Below, piece after piece: positions 1-7,103 of a stretch of 27,317 bases of DNA. The notes beneath the pieces were generated by a model. The model had not been told where the DNA came from and ran no database searches. It saw only the letters and a list, made by a program, of their open reading frames with translations. Location of the stretch: contig CAKPRW010000010.1 of the NCBI GenBank assembly GCA_934183045.1, positions 1 through 27,317 of the forward strand. Direction: 5' to 3'. The position numbers were made by a program, and so were the translations under genes. The DNA is from an uncultured Clostridia bacterium. GTDB lineage: Bacteria > Bacillota > Clostridia > TANB77 > CAG-508. Each line of letters starts with the position of its first letter. Position 1 is the first letter of the stretch.

Positions 1-41
1 TAGCAAACTAAAGAGCCAATCCTACTTTTTTTGTTTATATT

Positions 42-647
42 TTAGTCACCACTAACTTCATCTAACTTAACAGAAAAGTCATCTAAACTAATTATATATG
101 TTGCAAATTCATTTCCTGTTGAGATTATTAAAGCATTATCTTGCTTAGAAACTTTTGCAGATTTAACGAAATTATCTATACTAGCATCATTAACATCAAA
201 TGCTTCCAATTTAGCATCTAGTTCTTTTAATACACTTTTAAATCTATCAACTATATACAATTTTTTTTCATTATCTACAGCTATAAAATACAAAGAATCT
301 TCACCTGAAATTTCAGTTACCCATTTTTGGGTATTAAAATTATACAAATCTTGTGAATCATTTATATCAATTTGACTAACGATATATAAAGAATTATTAG
401 ATGAATTACTTTGAGATGTAGAATTTGTACTAGCAGATTCTGAAGTTTTAGCAGTCCCTTCTTGAAATGAATTTATAGTCTCATTTAAACTATTTATTTT
501 ATCTTGAAGTTCAGAATATTTTTTAATTTCTGTTGCTTTATCATCATTAAGTTTATAAATAAATACTCCCATTATTATTATAACAATTACTGCTAATATT
601 AAGAAAAAAGTTGATAAACTTATTTTTTTTACGTTATTTTCTTCCAA
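42..647 (-). CDS. Membrane-anchored coiled-coil protein, function unknown
   Basis: A 201-aa protein I cannot assign to a named family. Residues about 10-32 form one hydrophobic membrane segment after a short Lys/Glu-rich cytoplasmic start. Residues 38-65 look like a short coiled coil, followed by a Ser/Thr/Asn-rich linker (about 66-86) and an extracytoplasmic domain of about 110 residues without cysteines. The start is TTG at 647, chosen because an AAAGGGG Shine-Dalgarno lies 7 bases upstream and no better start is in frame. The stop lies close to the window edge, so its downstream partners are not visible. No CGG codon is present. Likely a surface or wall-facing protein; the function is not inferable. 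Confidence 0.75.
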   Translation of the reverse strand: MEENNVKKISLSTFFLILAVIVIIIMGVFIYKLNDDKATEIKKYSELQDKINSLNETINSFQEGTAKTSESASTNSTSQSNSSNNSLYIVSQIDINDSQDLYNFNTQKWVTEISGEDSLYFIAVDNEKKLYIVDRFKSVLKELDAKLEAFDVNDASIDNFVKSAKVSKQDNALIISTGNEFATYIISLDDFSVKLDEVSGD

Positions 648-734
648 ATCTATTCCCCTTTCATTTTAAAATGTTTTATATAATTAATTTTAGCATTTAT
701 ATAATTTTTTTACAATAATATTCATATAAGAAAA

Positions 735-758
735 TCCCTCTCGAAAAATCGAGAGGGA
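735..758 (-). terminator. Intrinsic terminator after the 204-aa ORF
   Basis: A perfect 10-bp inverted repeat (735-744 and 749-758) encloses an AAAA loop. On the minus strand it is followed by a T-rich run (ATTTTCTTAT), so it ends transcription of the minus-strand ORF at 783-1397. Confidence 0.8.
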
Positions 759-782
759 ATGAAAAATGGTAAAAATAAACCA

Positions 783-1397
783 TTAAACATAAAGGAAGTT
801 TGGTCCAACATTTTTTATATTAGGTATAATATTTGGACCAAAATGTGATTCCAAAACAGGGTTATCCACTGTCTGCATAATATAACAATCCATACTATTT
901 GCTGGAGGCAATAAACCACCAAGAGCCTTTTTTAAAATTTCAAAATGAGAACACTCTATCGAAAGTTCTTTTTCAAAATCTCGTTGACAGCAATTAAATC
1001 TAATCTCAAGATGGATCTTGCTAATTGGATATATTCCAATGGACTGAGTAAGAACACATTGGCTAGATGAAAAAGTGTGTTTTATAACGTGCTTACATGG
1101 AATTAAATAACTTTGGCCGTAAAATTTAATATCACAATGAAACATTATATACTCGTAATTTCCATTATTCTCAAAAAGATAAAGGAAAAGATTGAATGGA
1201 TTAGATTTCATAGGATCATCCTGTAATACGACCTGCATTTTCTGACAATTTTTGAATCTGATAATATATTTCTTTGGATCAGACTCTATTCCGTAAAAAT
1301 CGGAAAGATCTGTAAAACCAATAGACTGCAAATAGTCAGAAAGAACATGTTTTAATGCTACTGTTATTCGGTACCTCCGTTTTTTTTCACTTATCAT
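783..1397 (-). CDS. Atypical, probably acquired ORF with an in-phase CGG at codon 7
   Basis: Conventional translation gives 204 residues with many cysteines and no family I recognise. The ATG at 1397 has a strong AGGAGG Shine-Dalgarno just upstream, so it is preferred over the ATG at 1451. Codon use differs from all neighbours: many CTT, TTC, CAG, TCC, GTT and CAC codons, plus CGG, AGG and CGA. This suggests recent transfer. It contains the only in-phase CGG in the window (codon 7, bases 1379-1377) that is not needed for a frame correction. If CGG forces a +1 shift here as elsewhere, translation would read MISEKKGGTE and stop at once. The ORF may therefore be silent, a leader peptide, or made only when CGG is read as arginine. 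Confidence 0.6.
   Translation of the reverse strand: MISEKKRRYRITVALKHVLSDYLQSIGFTDLSDFYGIESDPKKYIIRFKNCQKMQVVLQDDPMKSNPFNLFLYLFENNGNYEYIMFHCDIKFYGQSYLIPCKHVIKHTFSSSQCVLTQSIGIYPISKIHLEIRFNCCQRDFEKELSIECSHFEILKKALGGLLPPANSMDCYIMQTVDNPVLESHFGPNIIPNIKNVGPNFLYV
1377..1379 (-). other. In-phase CGG codon, the exception to the frameshift pattern
   Basis: Codon 7 of the 204-aa ORF reads AAA CGG AGG. Staying in frame keeps the ORF open. A +1 shift (GGA GGT ACC GAA TAA) ends it after ten residues. This makes it a natural test of how CGG is decoded. Confidence 0.7.
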
Positions 1398-1552
1398 TAT
1401 AAATCCTCCTATTTGTTGAAAATACCACATGTATCTTGCATATAATATCACAATTTACATAAAGAATCAAGTTTGCTATATCTAAACTAATATGTATAGA
1501 TATGAATTTTTTGGAAATAATATTATAAATACATATTTATGTGGAGGTATTT

Positions 1553-1894
1553 ATGAAAGATAGTAATTTGAAAAATATTGTGGTATTAAAAAACTTGCCT
1601 TCAAATATTGTTGAAGAAGCATTTGTAGTATTAAAATCAAATAAATATATAAAAGAGCTTGAAAAAATTGAAAACGCTAAAAAAATTTCAACAGCAGAAA
1701 CACCAAAAAAAAATAAAAATTATGTTTTAAAAGAAGCAGAAATGATACTTGCGGATTATATATCCAAAATAGAGAAAAATGAAAAAGAAAAAAATAAAAA
1801 TATAACAAACAAAAAGTATAAAAGGTTGACAAAATATGCATATATATCAAGTTGTATAATATTTATACAAGTAATAATGCTTATAATTAGATAA
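1553..1894 (+). CDS. Small C-terminally anchored protein, function unknown
   Basis: A 113-aa protein of no family I can name. It is Lys/Glu-rich and probably helical through residue about 90, then has a single C-terminal hydrophobic segment (about 94-112) ending in Arg, as in a tail-anchored membrane protein with its bulk in the cytoplasm. The start is ATG 1553. The GTG at 1541 is part of the Shine-Dalgarno itself (GTGGAGG, 1541-1547) and is rejected. It lies just ahead of the spoIVFA-spoIVFB pair in the same direction, so a sporulation link is possible but only by position. No CGG codon is in phase. Confidence 0.7.
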   Translation: MKDSNLKNIVVLKNLPSNIVEEAFVVLKSNKYIKELEKIENAKKISTAETPKKNKNYVLKEAEMILADYISKIEKNEKEKNKNITNKKYKRLTKYAYISSCIIFIQVIMLIIR

Positions 1895-1904
1895 GCATAA
1901 AATT

Positions 1905-1945
1905 CCTCTTCCTAACATATAGTTTAAGAGAAACTAAGGAAGAGG
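1905..1945 (+). promoter_or_regulatory. Hairpin enclosing the Shine-Dalgarno of spoIVFA
   Basis: Bases 1905-1913 (CCTCTTCCT) pair with 1937-1945 (AGGAAGAGG). An inner stem 1920-1925/1931-1936 stacks below a short one-sided bulge. The right arm is the likely Shine-Dalgarno of the gene starting at 1953 and is followed by TGTTTTTA. The structure could be an intrinsic terminator for the 113-aa gene, an RBS-hiding element for spoIVFA, or both. Confidence 0.55.
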
Positions 1946-1952
1946 TGTTTTT

Positions 1953-2842
1953 ATGGAAAGAACAATGAGTGTAGAAGAAAAAATAAGAAGAGCCGAAGAA
2001 ATTTATGCAAGAAGACAGCAAGGGAATAGTAAACAAGAAATTAATAGACAAGTTGCAACAGTTAGTGTGAATAATAAAAAAGATATTAAATTATTGAAAA
2101 AAATGTTAATACAAATTTTAATAAGTATAACTATTTACTTTATAATATATGCTATCAACAATAATTCTTTTCCATTTTCAAAAGACTTTATTAATAATGC
2201 TAAAGAAATATTATCGTATGATACTAATTTTGCAGAAGTATATGAAAATATAAAGAAAACAATAGTAGATTGGACAAATAAGAACGAAGAAATAATTCCA
2301 CCAGAAGAGTCAATAGGAGGAGCAGAAGAATCAAATGCTGAAAATTCTGAAGAACAAAAAGAAAATGTTAGTGATACAAATAATGAAGATAAACAAGAAG
2401 AGGTAAAGCAAAATCTATCACAAGAAGAACAAGATATTATTAATGCCAAAAATACTACTACTTATATAAAACCACTAGAAGGAATTATAAGCTCTAAATA
2501 TGGTCATAGAGATACAGCAACAGGTACTGTCCCTAAAAATCATACAGGAACGGATATAGCAGCAAATCAAGGTACCAAAATAAAAGCAGCAACTGATGGC
2601 GAAGTAGTTTTATCTTCTGAAGAAGGTGATTATCGGAAAACATTTAAAAATTCAAATTGGAGAAGTAAGTATTGTATACGCACATTGTAGCAACTTATAC
2701 GTAAAACAAGGAGATAAAGTAGTACAAGGACAAGAAATAGCAGAAGTAGGATCAACGGGAAATTCTACACGGACCTCATTTACACTTTGAAATTAGAGTA
2801 TCAGAAAGAACCATTGATCCTGAAAAAGTTTTACAATTGTAA
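1953..2842 (+). CDS. spoIVFA: SpoIVFA-like M23 (LytM) membrane protein; two +1 frameshifts needed
   Basis: The single reading frame from 1953 ends at 2690, but the protein continues after two +1 shifts at CGG codons (2634 and 2770), giving about 295 residues ending at 2842. Layout: a charged cytoplasmic start, a membrane segment at about 49-67, an acidic linker (about 105-155) and an M23 domain (about 172-290). The composite has the LytM zinc ligands: H197 and D201 in HTGTD, H244 in YAH, and H275-L-H277. The last three appear only after the shifts. An M23 protein directly ahead of an M50 protease, near minD, matches SpoIVFA, which holds SpoIVFB inactive in the outer forespore membrane; B. subtilis also has minCD beside spoIVFAB. 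Unlike many SpoIVFA proteins the metal ligands look intact, so SpoIIQ-like or enzymatic activity cannot be excluded. Confidence 0.85.
2634..2637 (+). other. +1 frameshift site 1: TAT CGG A in spoIVFA
   Basis: The old frame reads TAT CGG AAA ACA and soon stops (TAG at 2688). Omitting C2634 gives TAT GGA AAA CAT, that is Y-G-K-H, matching the conserved Y-G of M23 domains. The intact M23 paralogue at 26222-27223 reads TAC GGA AAT at the same place. Confidence 0.9.
2770..2773 (+). other. +1 frameshift site 2: ACA CGG A in spoIVFA
   Basis: Without a shift, translation stops at TGA 2788. Omitting C2770 gives N-S-T-G-P-H-L-H-F-E-I, the hallmark M23 motif. The intact paralogue at 26222-27223 has N-S-T-G-A-H-L-H-L-E-I with ACA GGT at the same point. 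Confidence 0.92.
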
Positions 2843-2853
2843 AGGAGAATGGC

Positions 2854-3513
2854 ATGAAATTTAAAGTCGACCTAAAGATATTTATTTTTATTATTTTGTT
2901 TTTTATAACAAGGCAAATAGAAACATATGCAACTATCATGCTGTTTGCGATAATACACGAACTGGGACATTTATTTGCTGGAATAATTTTAGGAATGAAG
3001 CCAGAAAAGTTAGAAATTATGCCGTATGGTTTAAGTATATCTTTTGAATTATCACTGGATGATTACAACAAAAAAATAAATCAAGGTAATGTATTGGAAA
3101 TAAAAAAAATAATAGTAGCATTTGCAGGACCATTAATCAATCTAATTGTTATATTAATATTTGCAAATTTAAGGCAAAATATATTATTGACATTAATAAT
3201 AATTTATTCCAATTTATTACTAGTGATGTTTAATTTACTACCAATTTATCCATTAGATGGTGGAAGAATATTAAAGAGTATTTTACATATATTATTGGGT
3301 AAGAAAAAGGCAGAAAAATATATTAATAACATATCTTTTATAACAGTTATGATACTTACATTATTAAGCAGCATTTTAATCTATATGACTCAAAATATTG
3401 CTATATTTATAATTATAATATTTTTATGGTGTTTACATATTAAGCAAGATTTAATATATAGAAGGAAATGTAAAATTTATGAATTAGTAAACAAAACTAT
3501 TGAAAATAAATAA
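2854..3513 (+). CDS. spoIVFB: SpoIVFB-like M50 site-2 intramembrane protease
   Basis: A 219-aa polytopic membrane metalloprotease. HELGH at residues 35-39 is the zinc-binding motif. The second conserved motif, N-L-L-P-I-Y-P-L-D-G-G-R, lies near residue 130 and supplies the third ligand (Asp). About six hydrophobic segments are seen. In known sporulators SpoIVFB cleaves pro-sigma-K in the mother cell and is held in check by SpoIVFA and BofA. It starts 11 bases after the composite spoIVFA stop with an AAAGGAGA Shine-Dalgarno, so the two genes are very likely one operon. The frame is intact with no in-phase CGG. The usual C-terminal CBS domain of SpoIVFB is absent or vestigial (about 30 residues after the last membrane segment). 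Confidence 0.9.
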   Translation: MKFKVDLKIFIFIILFFITRQIETYATIMLFAIIHELGHLFAGIILGMKPEKLEIMPYGLSISFELSLDDYNKKINQGNVLEIKKIIVAFAGPLINLIVILIFANLRQNILLTLIIIYSNLLLVMFNLLPIYPLDGGRILKSILHILLGKKKAEKYINNISFITVMILTLLSSILIYMTQNIAIFIIIIFLWCLHIKQDLIYRRKCKIYELVNKTIENK

Positions 3514-3558
3514 AATAAATAGTAAACTATACTAAAGAAAATAAGGAGAATTCAAAGG

Positions 3559-5367
3559 ATGAAAAATATAAAAAACAATCAAGGTGTTACCTTAGTTGCG
3601 TTAACATTAACAGTGATAATATTATTAATAATAACTAATATCATAATATACAATGTTCGTAGTAATTTAGGTGTAGAAAAATTAAAAAGTATGCAAAATG
3701 ATATAGAAGAATTAAATGACAAAATTGCTATATATTATACACAATATGGAAAAATACCAGCAAAGTACAAATATAGTAACATAGATCAGATAAAAAATTC
3801 TGGAGTAATTAGTGAAACGGCAGACACTGGGGAATTCTACGTAATAGATTTATCAGCAATAGAAAACTTGACATTAACATATGGAAAAGATTATGAAAAT
3901 GTAAGTAGTGATGATGAAAATTCATTAACTGATTTATATATCATAAATGAAGACAGTCATAATATTTTTTATGCAAAAGGAATAACAGTTAATAATAAAA
4001 CGTATTATACAAATTATACAGAAGAAGATGTTGATACTAAAAGTGTAGAACTAAAATATGTAGAAGGTGTAAAGATACCAGAAGGATATGTATATGTATC
4101 AGGAACAAAAGAAAGTGGAATACAAATAAAAGAAGTTGCAACAGGAAATGAATATGAGTGGATAGTTGTAAATGATAATATAACTAAAGTTCCATCAGAT
4201 TTGGTTATTGATTCATCAGAAGAAGAACAATTTATAAAAAGTGTAAATACATATGGAGGATACTATAAATTAAAAGATGGGACTACTATTAAATATATAC
4301 CATTTCAAGAGGAATGGTCTGAAAAATATGATGTACAAGCACAATACAAAGATAAAAATGGAGATGTGGCATTAATACCAAAAGGCTTTAAAGTAAGTAA
4401 AACTAAGGGACAAGATTCAATAGAAAAAGGACTAGTTATACAAGATGACCAAGAAAATAGTTATGTATGGATAGCTGTTCCAAAAAGTATATATACAGAT
4501 GCAAAATATACAACAGATAATGATGGAAACAAGGTAACATCAGATACAGATTATATAGGTATATATAATATATTAAGTGATTATGCAAGCGAATTTAGAG
4601 ACACTGCATATAAAGACAAATGGTATGCATTAGATGGATCTAATTATATAACTGAAGATACTGAAAACTTAACTTCTGCTCAAAAGAAATTAACAAATGG
4701 ATGTGGTTTGAGTTATACTGAATATATTGATTTAAGAAATAATATGCTAAAAAGCATTTACAATAATGGGGGGTTCTGGATTAGCCAATATGAGATAGGA
4801 ACAAATACAAGCAAAGCAGATGATCCAAACAAAATTATAGTAAGCCAAAAGGACATGTATACATATAATAATGTAACATGTGCTGAAGCACAAGAATTAT
4901 CACAAAAAATGAAACCAGAAGACGGAACAAGTAGTTTATTATTTGGAATACAATGGGATTTAACATGCAAATTTATAAGTGAAAATTCAAATAAAACAAA
5001 AAGTCAACTTACTGAAAATTCAAAAACAATAGGAAATTATCAAGATTCAGAATTTGAAGTAAAAAAAGGAAAATATTCTGTAAATAATGGTGCTAATTAT
5101 ATGGATGTTAGTGGATTTTATGCAAAAGATTCAAGCAGTAATGTTTTATTTACAACAGGGATAAGTGAAAAAAATAGTGCCTTAAATATATATGATTTAG
5201 CTGGAAATATAGAGGAAATGACTTTAGAACAAAGCAATGACGAAAATAAAAAAGTTACAATTAGAGGAGGAAGTTACTTAGATACAAATAAAAACATAAT
5301 GTCATATGATAGTATATTAAATAGCAACTCATTTAGTGATATTGGATTTAGAGTAGCATTGTATTAA
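3559..5367 (+). CDS. Pilin-like N-terminus joined to FGE/sulfatase-modifying-factor-like domain
   Basis: A 602-aa protein. Residues 9-31 (GVTLVALTLTVIILL...) resemble a type IV prepilin-like hydrophobic start after a short Lys/Asn-rich leader, but the pilin Glu at position 5 is replaced by Ala. After a pseudopilin-like helix come repeated YVYVSG/YVWIAVP segments. A C-terminal domain has hallmarks of the formylglycine-generating-enzyme fold: G-G-F-W-I-S-Q-Y-E-I-G near residue 400, Y-D-L-A-G-N-I-E-E-M-T near 550, R-G-G-S-Y near 570 and G-F-R-V-A at the end. The paired cysteines of active FGE are not seen (G-F-R-V-A rather than G-F-R-C-A), so a non-catalytic lectin-like or adhesive surface role is more likely. 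It sits between spoIVFB and minD and ends in its own terminator. Confidence 0.75.
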   Translation: MKNIKNNQGVTLVALTLTVIILLIITNIIIYNVRSNLGVEKLKSMQNDIEELNDKIAIYYTQYGKIPAKYKYSNIDQIKNSGVISETADTGEFYVIDLSAIENLTLTYGKDYENVSSDDENSLTDLYIINEDSHNIFYAKGITVNNKTYYTNYTEEDVDTKSVELKYVEGVKIPEGYVYVSGTKESGIQIKEVATGNEYEWIVVNDNITKVPSDLVIDSSEEEQFIKSVNTYGGYYKLKDGTTIKYIPFQEEWSEKYDVQAQYKDKNGDVALIPKGFKVSKTKGQDSIEKGLVIQDDQENSYVWIAVPKSIYTDAKYTTDNDGNKVTSDTDYIGIYNILSDYASEFRDTAYKDKWYALDGSNYITEDTENLTSAQKKLTNGCGLSYTEYIDLRNNMLKSIYNNGGFWISQYEIGTNTSKADDPNKIIVSQKDMYTYNNVTCAEAQELSQKMKPEDGTSSLLFGIQWDLTCKFISENSNKTKSQLTENSKTIGNYQDSEFEVKKGKYSVNNGANYMDVSGFYAKDSSSNVLFTTGISEKNSALNIYDLAGNIEEMTLEQSNDENKKVTIRGGSYLDTNKNIMSYDSILNSNSFSDIGFRVALY

Positions 5368-5388
5368 AAATAATATATGTTAATGAAA

Positions 5389-5473
5389 AGCTAATATATA
5401 AAAATTAGATTATTCTTAAGAGATTAAAAACGCTTATAGAATATAATAATATTTTATATATTAGCTAATTTTT
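5389..5473 (+). terminator. Terminator with long stem after the pilin/FGE-like gene
   Basis: A perfect 15-bp inverted repeat (5389-5403 and 5452-5466) encloses a 48-base AT-rich loop and is followed by AATTTTTTT. It separates the upstream gene from the minD operon. The rest of 5368-5554 shows no ORF. Confidence 0.7.
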
Positions 5474-5554
5474 TTATAATAAATAAAAAAATCAAAAAAT
5501 GTAAAATGCTAAATAAATTATATGTAATAATTTGCTATTTTTATGTAAAATACA

Positions 5555-5583
5555 TTGACTTTTTGGCATTTTCGTTATATCAT
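5555..5583 (+). promoter_or_regulatory. Promoter of the minD operon
   Basis: TTGACT (5555-5560), a 17-base spacer and TATCAT (5578-5583) fit a vegetative sigma-A-type promoter, about 45 bases ahead of the minD start codon. Confidence 0.6.
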
Positions 5584-5628
5584 ATAGCTGTTAAAATAAG
5601 TGTTTTTTAAATCCTAAGGAGGAAAATT

Positions 5629-6423
5629 ATGGGAGAAGTAATAGTTATAACATCAGGTAAAGGTGGAGTAGGAAAAACAACAACAACAGCAAATTTAGGT
5701 TCAAGTTTAGCATTAGAAGGAAAAAAAGTTGTATTAATAGATACAGATATAGGACTTAGAAACTTAGACGTTGTTATGGGATTAGAAAATAGAATCGTAT
5801 ATGACATAGTAGATGTCGTTGAAGAAAAATGTAAATTAAGACAAGCCTTAATAAAAGATAAAAGATTTAAAGAATTATACCTACTACCAGCAGCCCAAAC
5901 AAGAGATAAAAGCGCTGTTAATGAAGAACAAATGAGAAACTTAGTTGATAAACTTAAAGAAGAATTTGACTATATACTTATAGATTGTCCAGCAGGAATA
6001 GAACAAGGGTTTAAGAATGCAATTGCAGGAGCCAACAGAGCAATTGTAGTAACAACAGCAGAAATATCTGCAATAAGAGATGCTGACAGAATAATCGGAC
6101 TTCTAGAATCCTCAGAAATAAAAAACCCAGAATTAGTAATTAATAGAATAAGACCTAATATGGTAAAAAAAGGTGAAATGATGGATGTAGATGATATTGT
6201 AGATTTATTATCTATAGATCTTATAGGTGTTGTACCAGATGACGAATACATAATAACACAAACAAATAAAGGTGAACCAGTTATCCAAAACAAAAAAGCA
6301 CCATCAGGAAAAGCATATATTGAAATTGCAAAAAGAGTATTAGGAGAAAAAATTGAAGTAACAATTCCAGGAAGAGAAAAAGGATTTTTTGCAACAATAA
6401 AAAGATTATTCAAGAAACAATAA
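5629..6423 (+). CDS. minD: Septum site-determining ATPase MinD
   Basis: A 264-aa ParA/MinD-family ATPase. The deviant Walker A motif is K11-G-G-V-G-K16-T. The switch region IDTDIGLRNLD and the IDCPAGIE segment are typical of MinD. The C-terminus (KGFFATIKRLFKKQ) is an amphipathic membrane-targeting helix. MinD binds the membrane as an ATP dimer, recruits the MinC division inhibitor and is released by MinE. The start at 5629 has an AAGGAGG Shine-Dalgarno. minE follows 23 bases later and rodA/ftsW next, a common clostridial order. No minC is present in the window. Length and motifs are normal and the frame is intact. Confidence 0.97.
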   Translation: MGEVIVITSGKGGVGKTTTTANLGSSLALEGKKVVLIDTDIGLRNLDVVMGLENRIVYDIVDVVEEKCKLRQALIKDKRFKELYLLPAAQTRDKSAVNEEQMRNLVDKLKEEFDYILIDCPAGIEQGFKNAIAGANRAIVVTTAEISAIRDADRIIGLLESSEIKNPELVINRIRPNMVKKGEMMDVDDIVDLLSIDLIGVVPDDEYIITQTNKGEPVIQNKKAPSGKAYIEIAKRVLGEKIEVTIPGREKGFFATIKRLFKKQ

Positions 6424-6446
6424 CAATTTGGGGGTAAGTAAAAATA

Positions 6447-7076
6447 ATGTTTGAAAGCATAATGAAATTATTTAAAAAAAATAACAAGACAGATAAAATG
6501 ACATCAGCAAATTCAAAAGATGCGGCAAAAGAAAGATTACACTTAGTACTAATGCAAGATAGAGCAAATATGTCAGCTGACTTCCTAGAACTTATGAAAC
6601 AAGAAATAATAGATGTCATAAAAAAATATATAGATGTAGATGAAAGTGCAATAGATGTTAGATTAACAAATAAAGAAAATGAAGATGGAACTAATGGAGC
6701 ACCTGCACTATATGCTAATATACCAATTATAAATATAAAAAATGAAGCTAGAAAAGTTGATAGCAAAGATCAAAAAGCAGAAGATAAAACAGCTAAAAAA
6801 GAAGAAGATAAAGTAGAAGAAAAAATCGAAGAGCCAAAGAAAAAAGAGAAAAAACAAGAAAATAATAGACTAGACAAAATAGAAGAAAAAATCGAACAAG
6901 AAAAAGAGAAAAATAACAAAGAAGAAATAAAGGAAGTTGAAGAGGTAGAAAAAGAAGACAAGACAGAAGAAAAGGAAGAAGACAAAAAAGAAAATAAAGC
7001 AGACGATAAGAAAAATAGCAAAAATGAAAAAGAAGAAGATAAAGAGAAAAATAAAACAGAAGAAAAAACAGTTTAA
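6447..7076 (+). CDS. minE: MinE with a long Lys/Glu-rich C-terminal tail
   Basis: The first about 93 residues are a normal MinE: an amphipathic start (MFESIMKLFKK), the AAKERLHLVLMQDR segment that contacts MinD, and the dimerisation part (EIIDVIKKYIDVDESAIDVRL, then ALYANIPI). MinE stimulates MinD ATPase and drives its release. The usual length is 80-95 residues; this protein has 209. Residues 94-209 are almost only K, E, D and N in irregular repeats, predicted to be disordered or a charged helix. The tail is one open frame with the same base use as its neighbours. It has a GGGGG Shine-Dalgarno and lies between minD and rodA in one operon. Confidence 0.92.
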   Translation: MFESIMKLFKKNNKTDKMTSANSKDAAKERLHLVLMQDRANMSADFLELMKQEIIDVIKKYIDVDESAIDVRLTNKENEDGTNGAPALYANIPIINIKNEARKVDSKDQKAEDKTAKKEEDKVEEKIEEPKKKEKKQENNRLDKIEEKIEQEKEKNNKEEIKEVEEVEKEDKTEEKEEDKKENKADDKKNSKNEKEEDKEKNKTEEKTV

Positions 7077-7103
7077 AAAATAAAAAGAGAAAAGTGAGTT
7101 TAA

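Noticed and set aside
1398..1451. Upstream ATG (1451) for the 204-aa ORF
   Set aside because: The strong AGGAGG site serves the ATG at 1397.
6770..7021. Open frame on the minus strand opposite the minE tail (Ser/Phe-rich)
   Set aside because: Mirror image of the Lys/Glu low-complexity tail; no start signals or family likeness.
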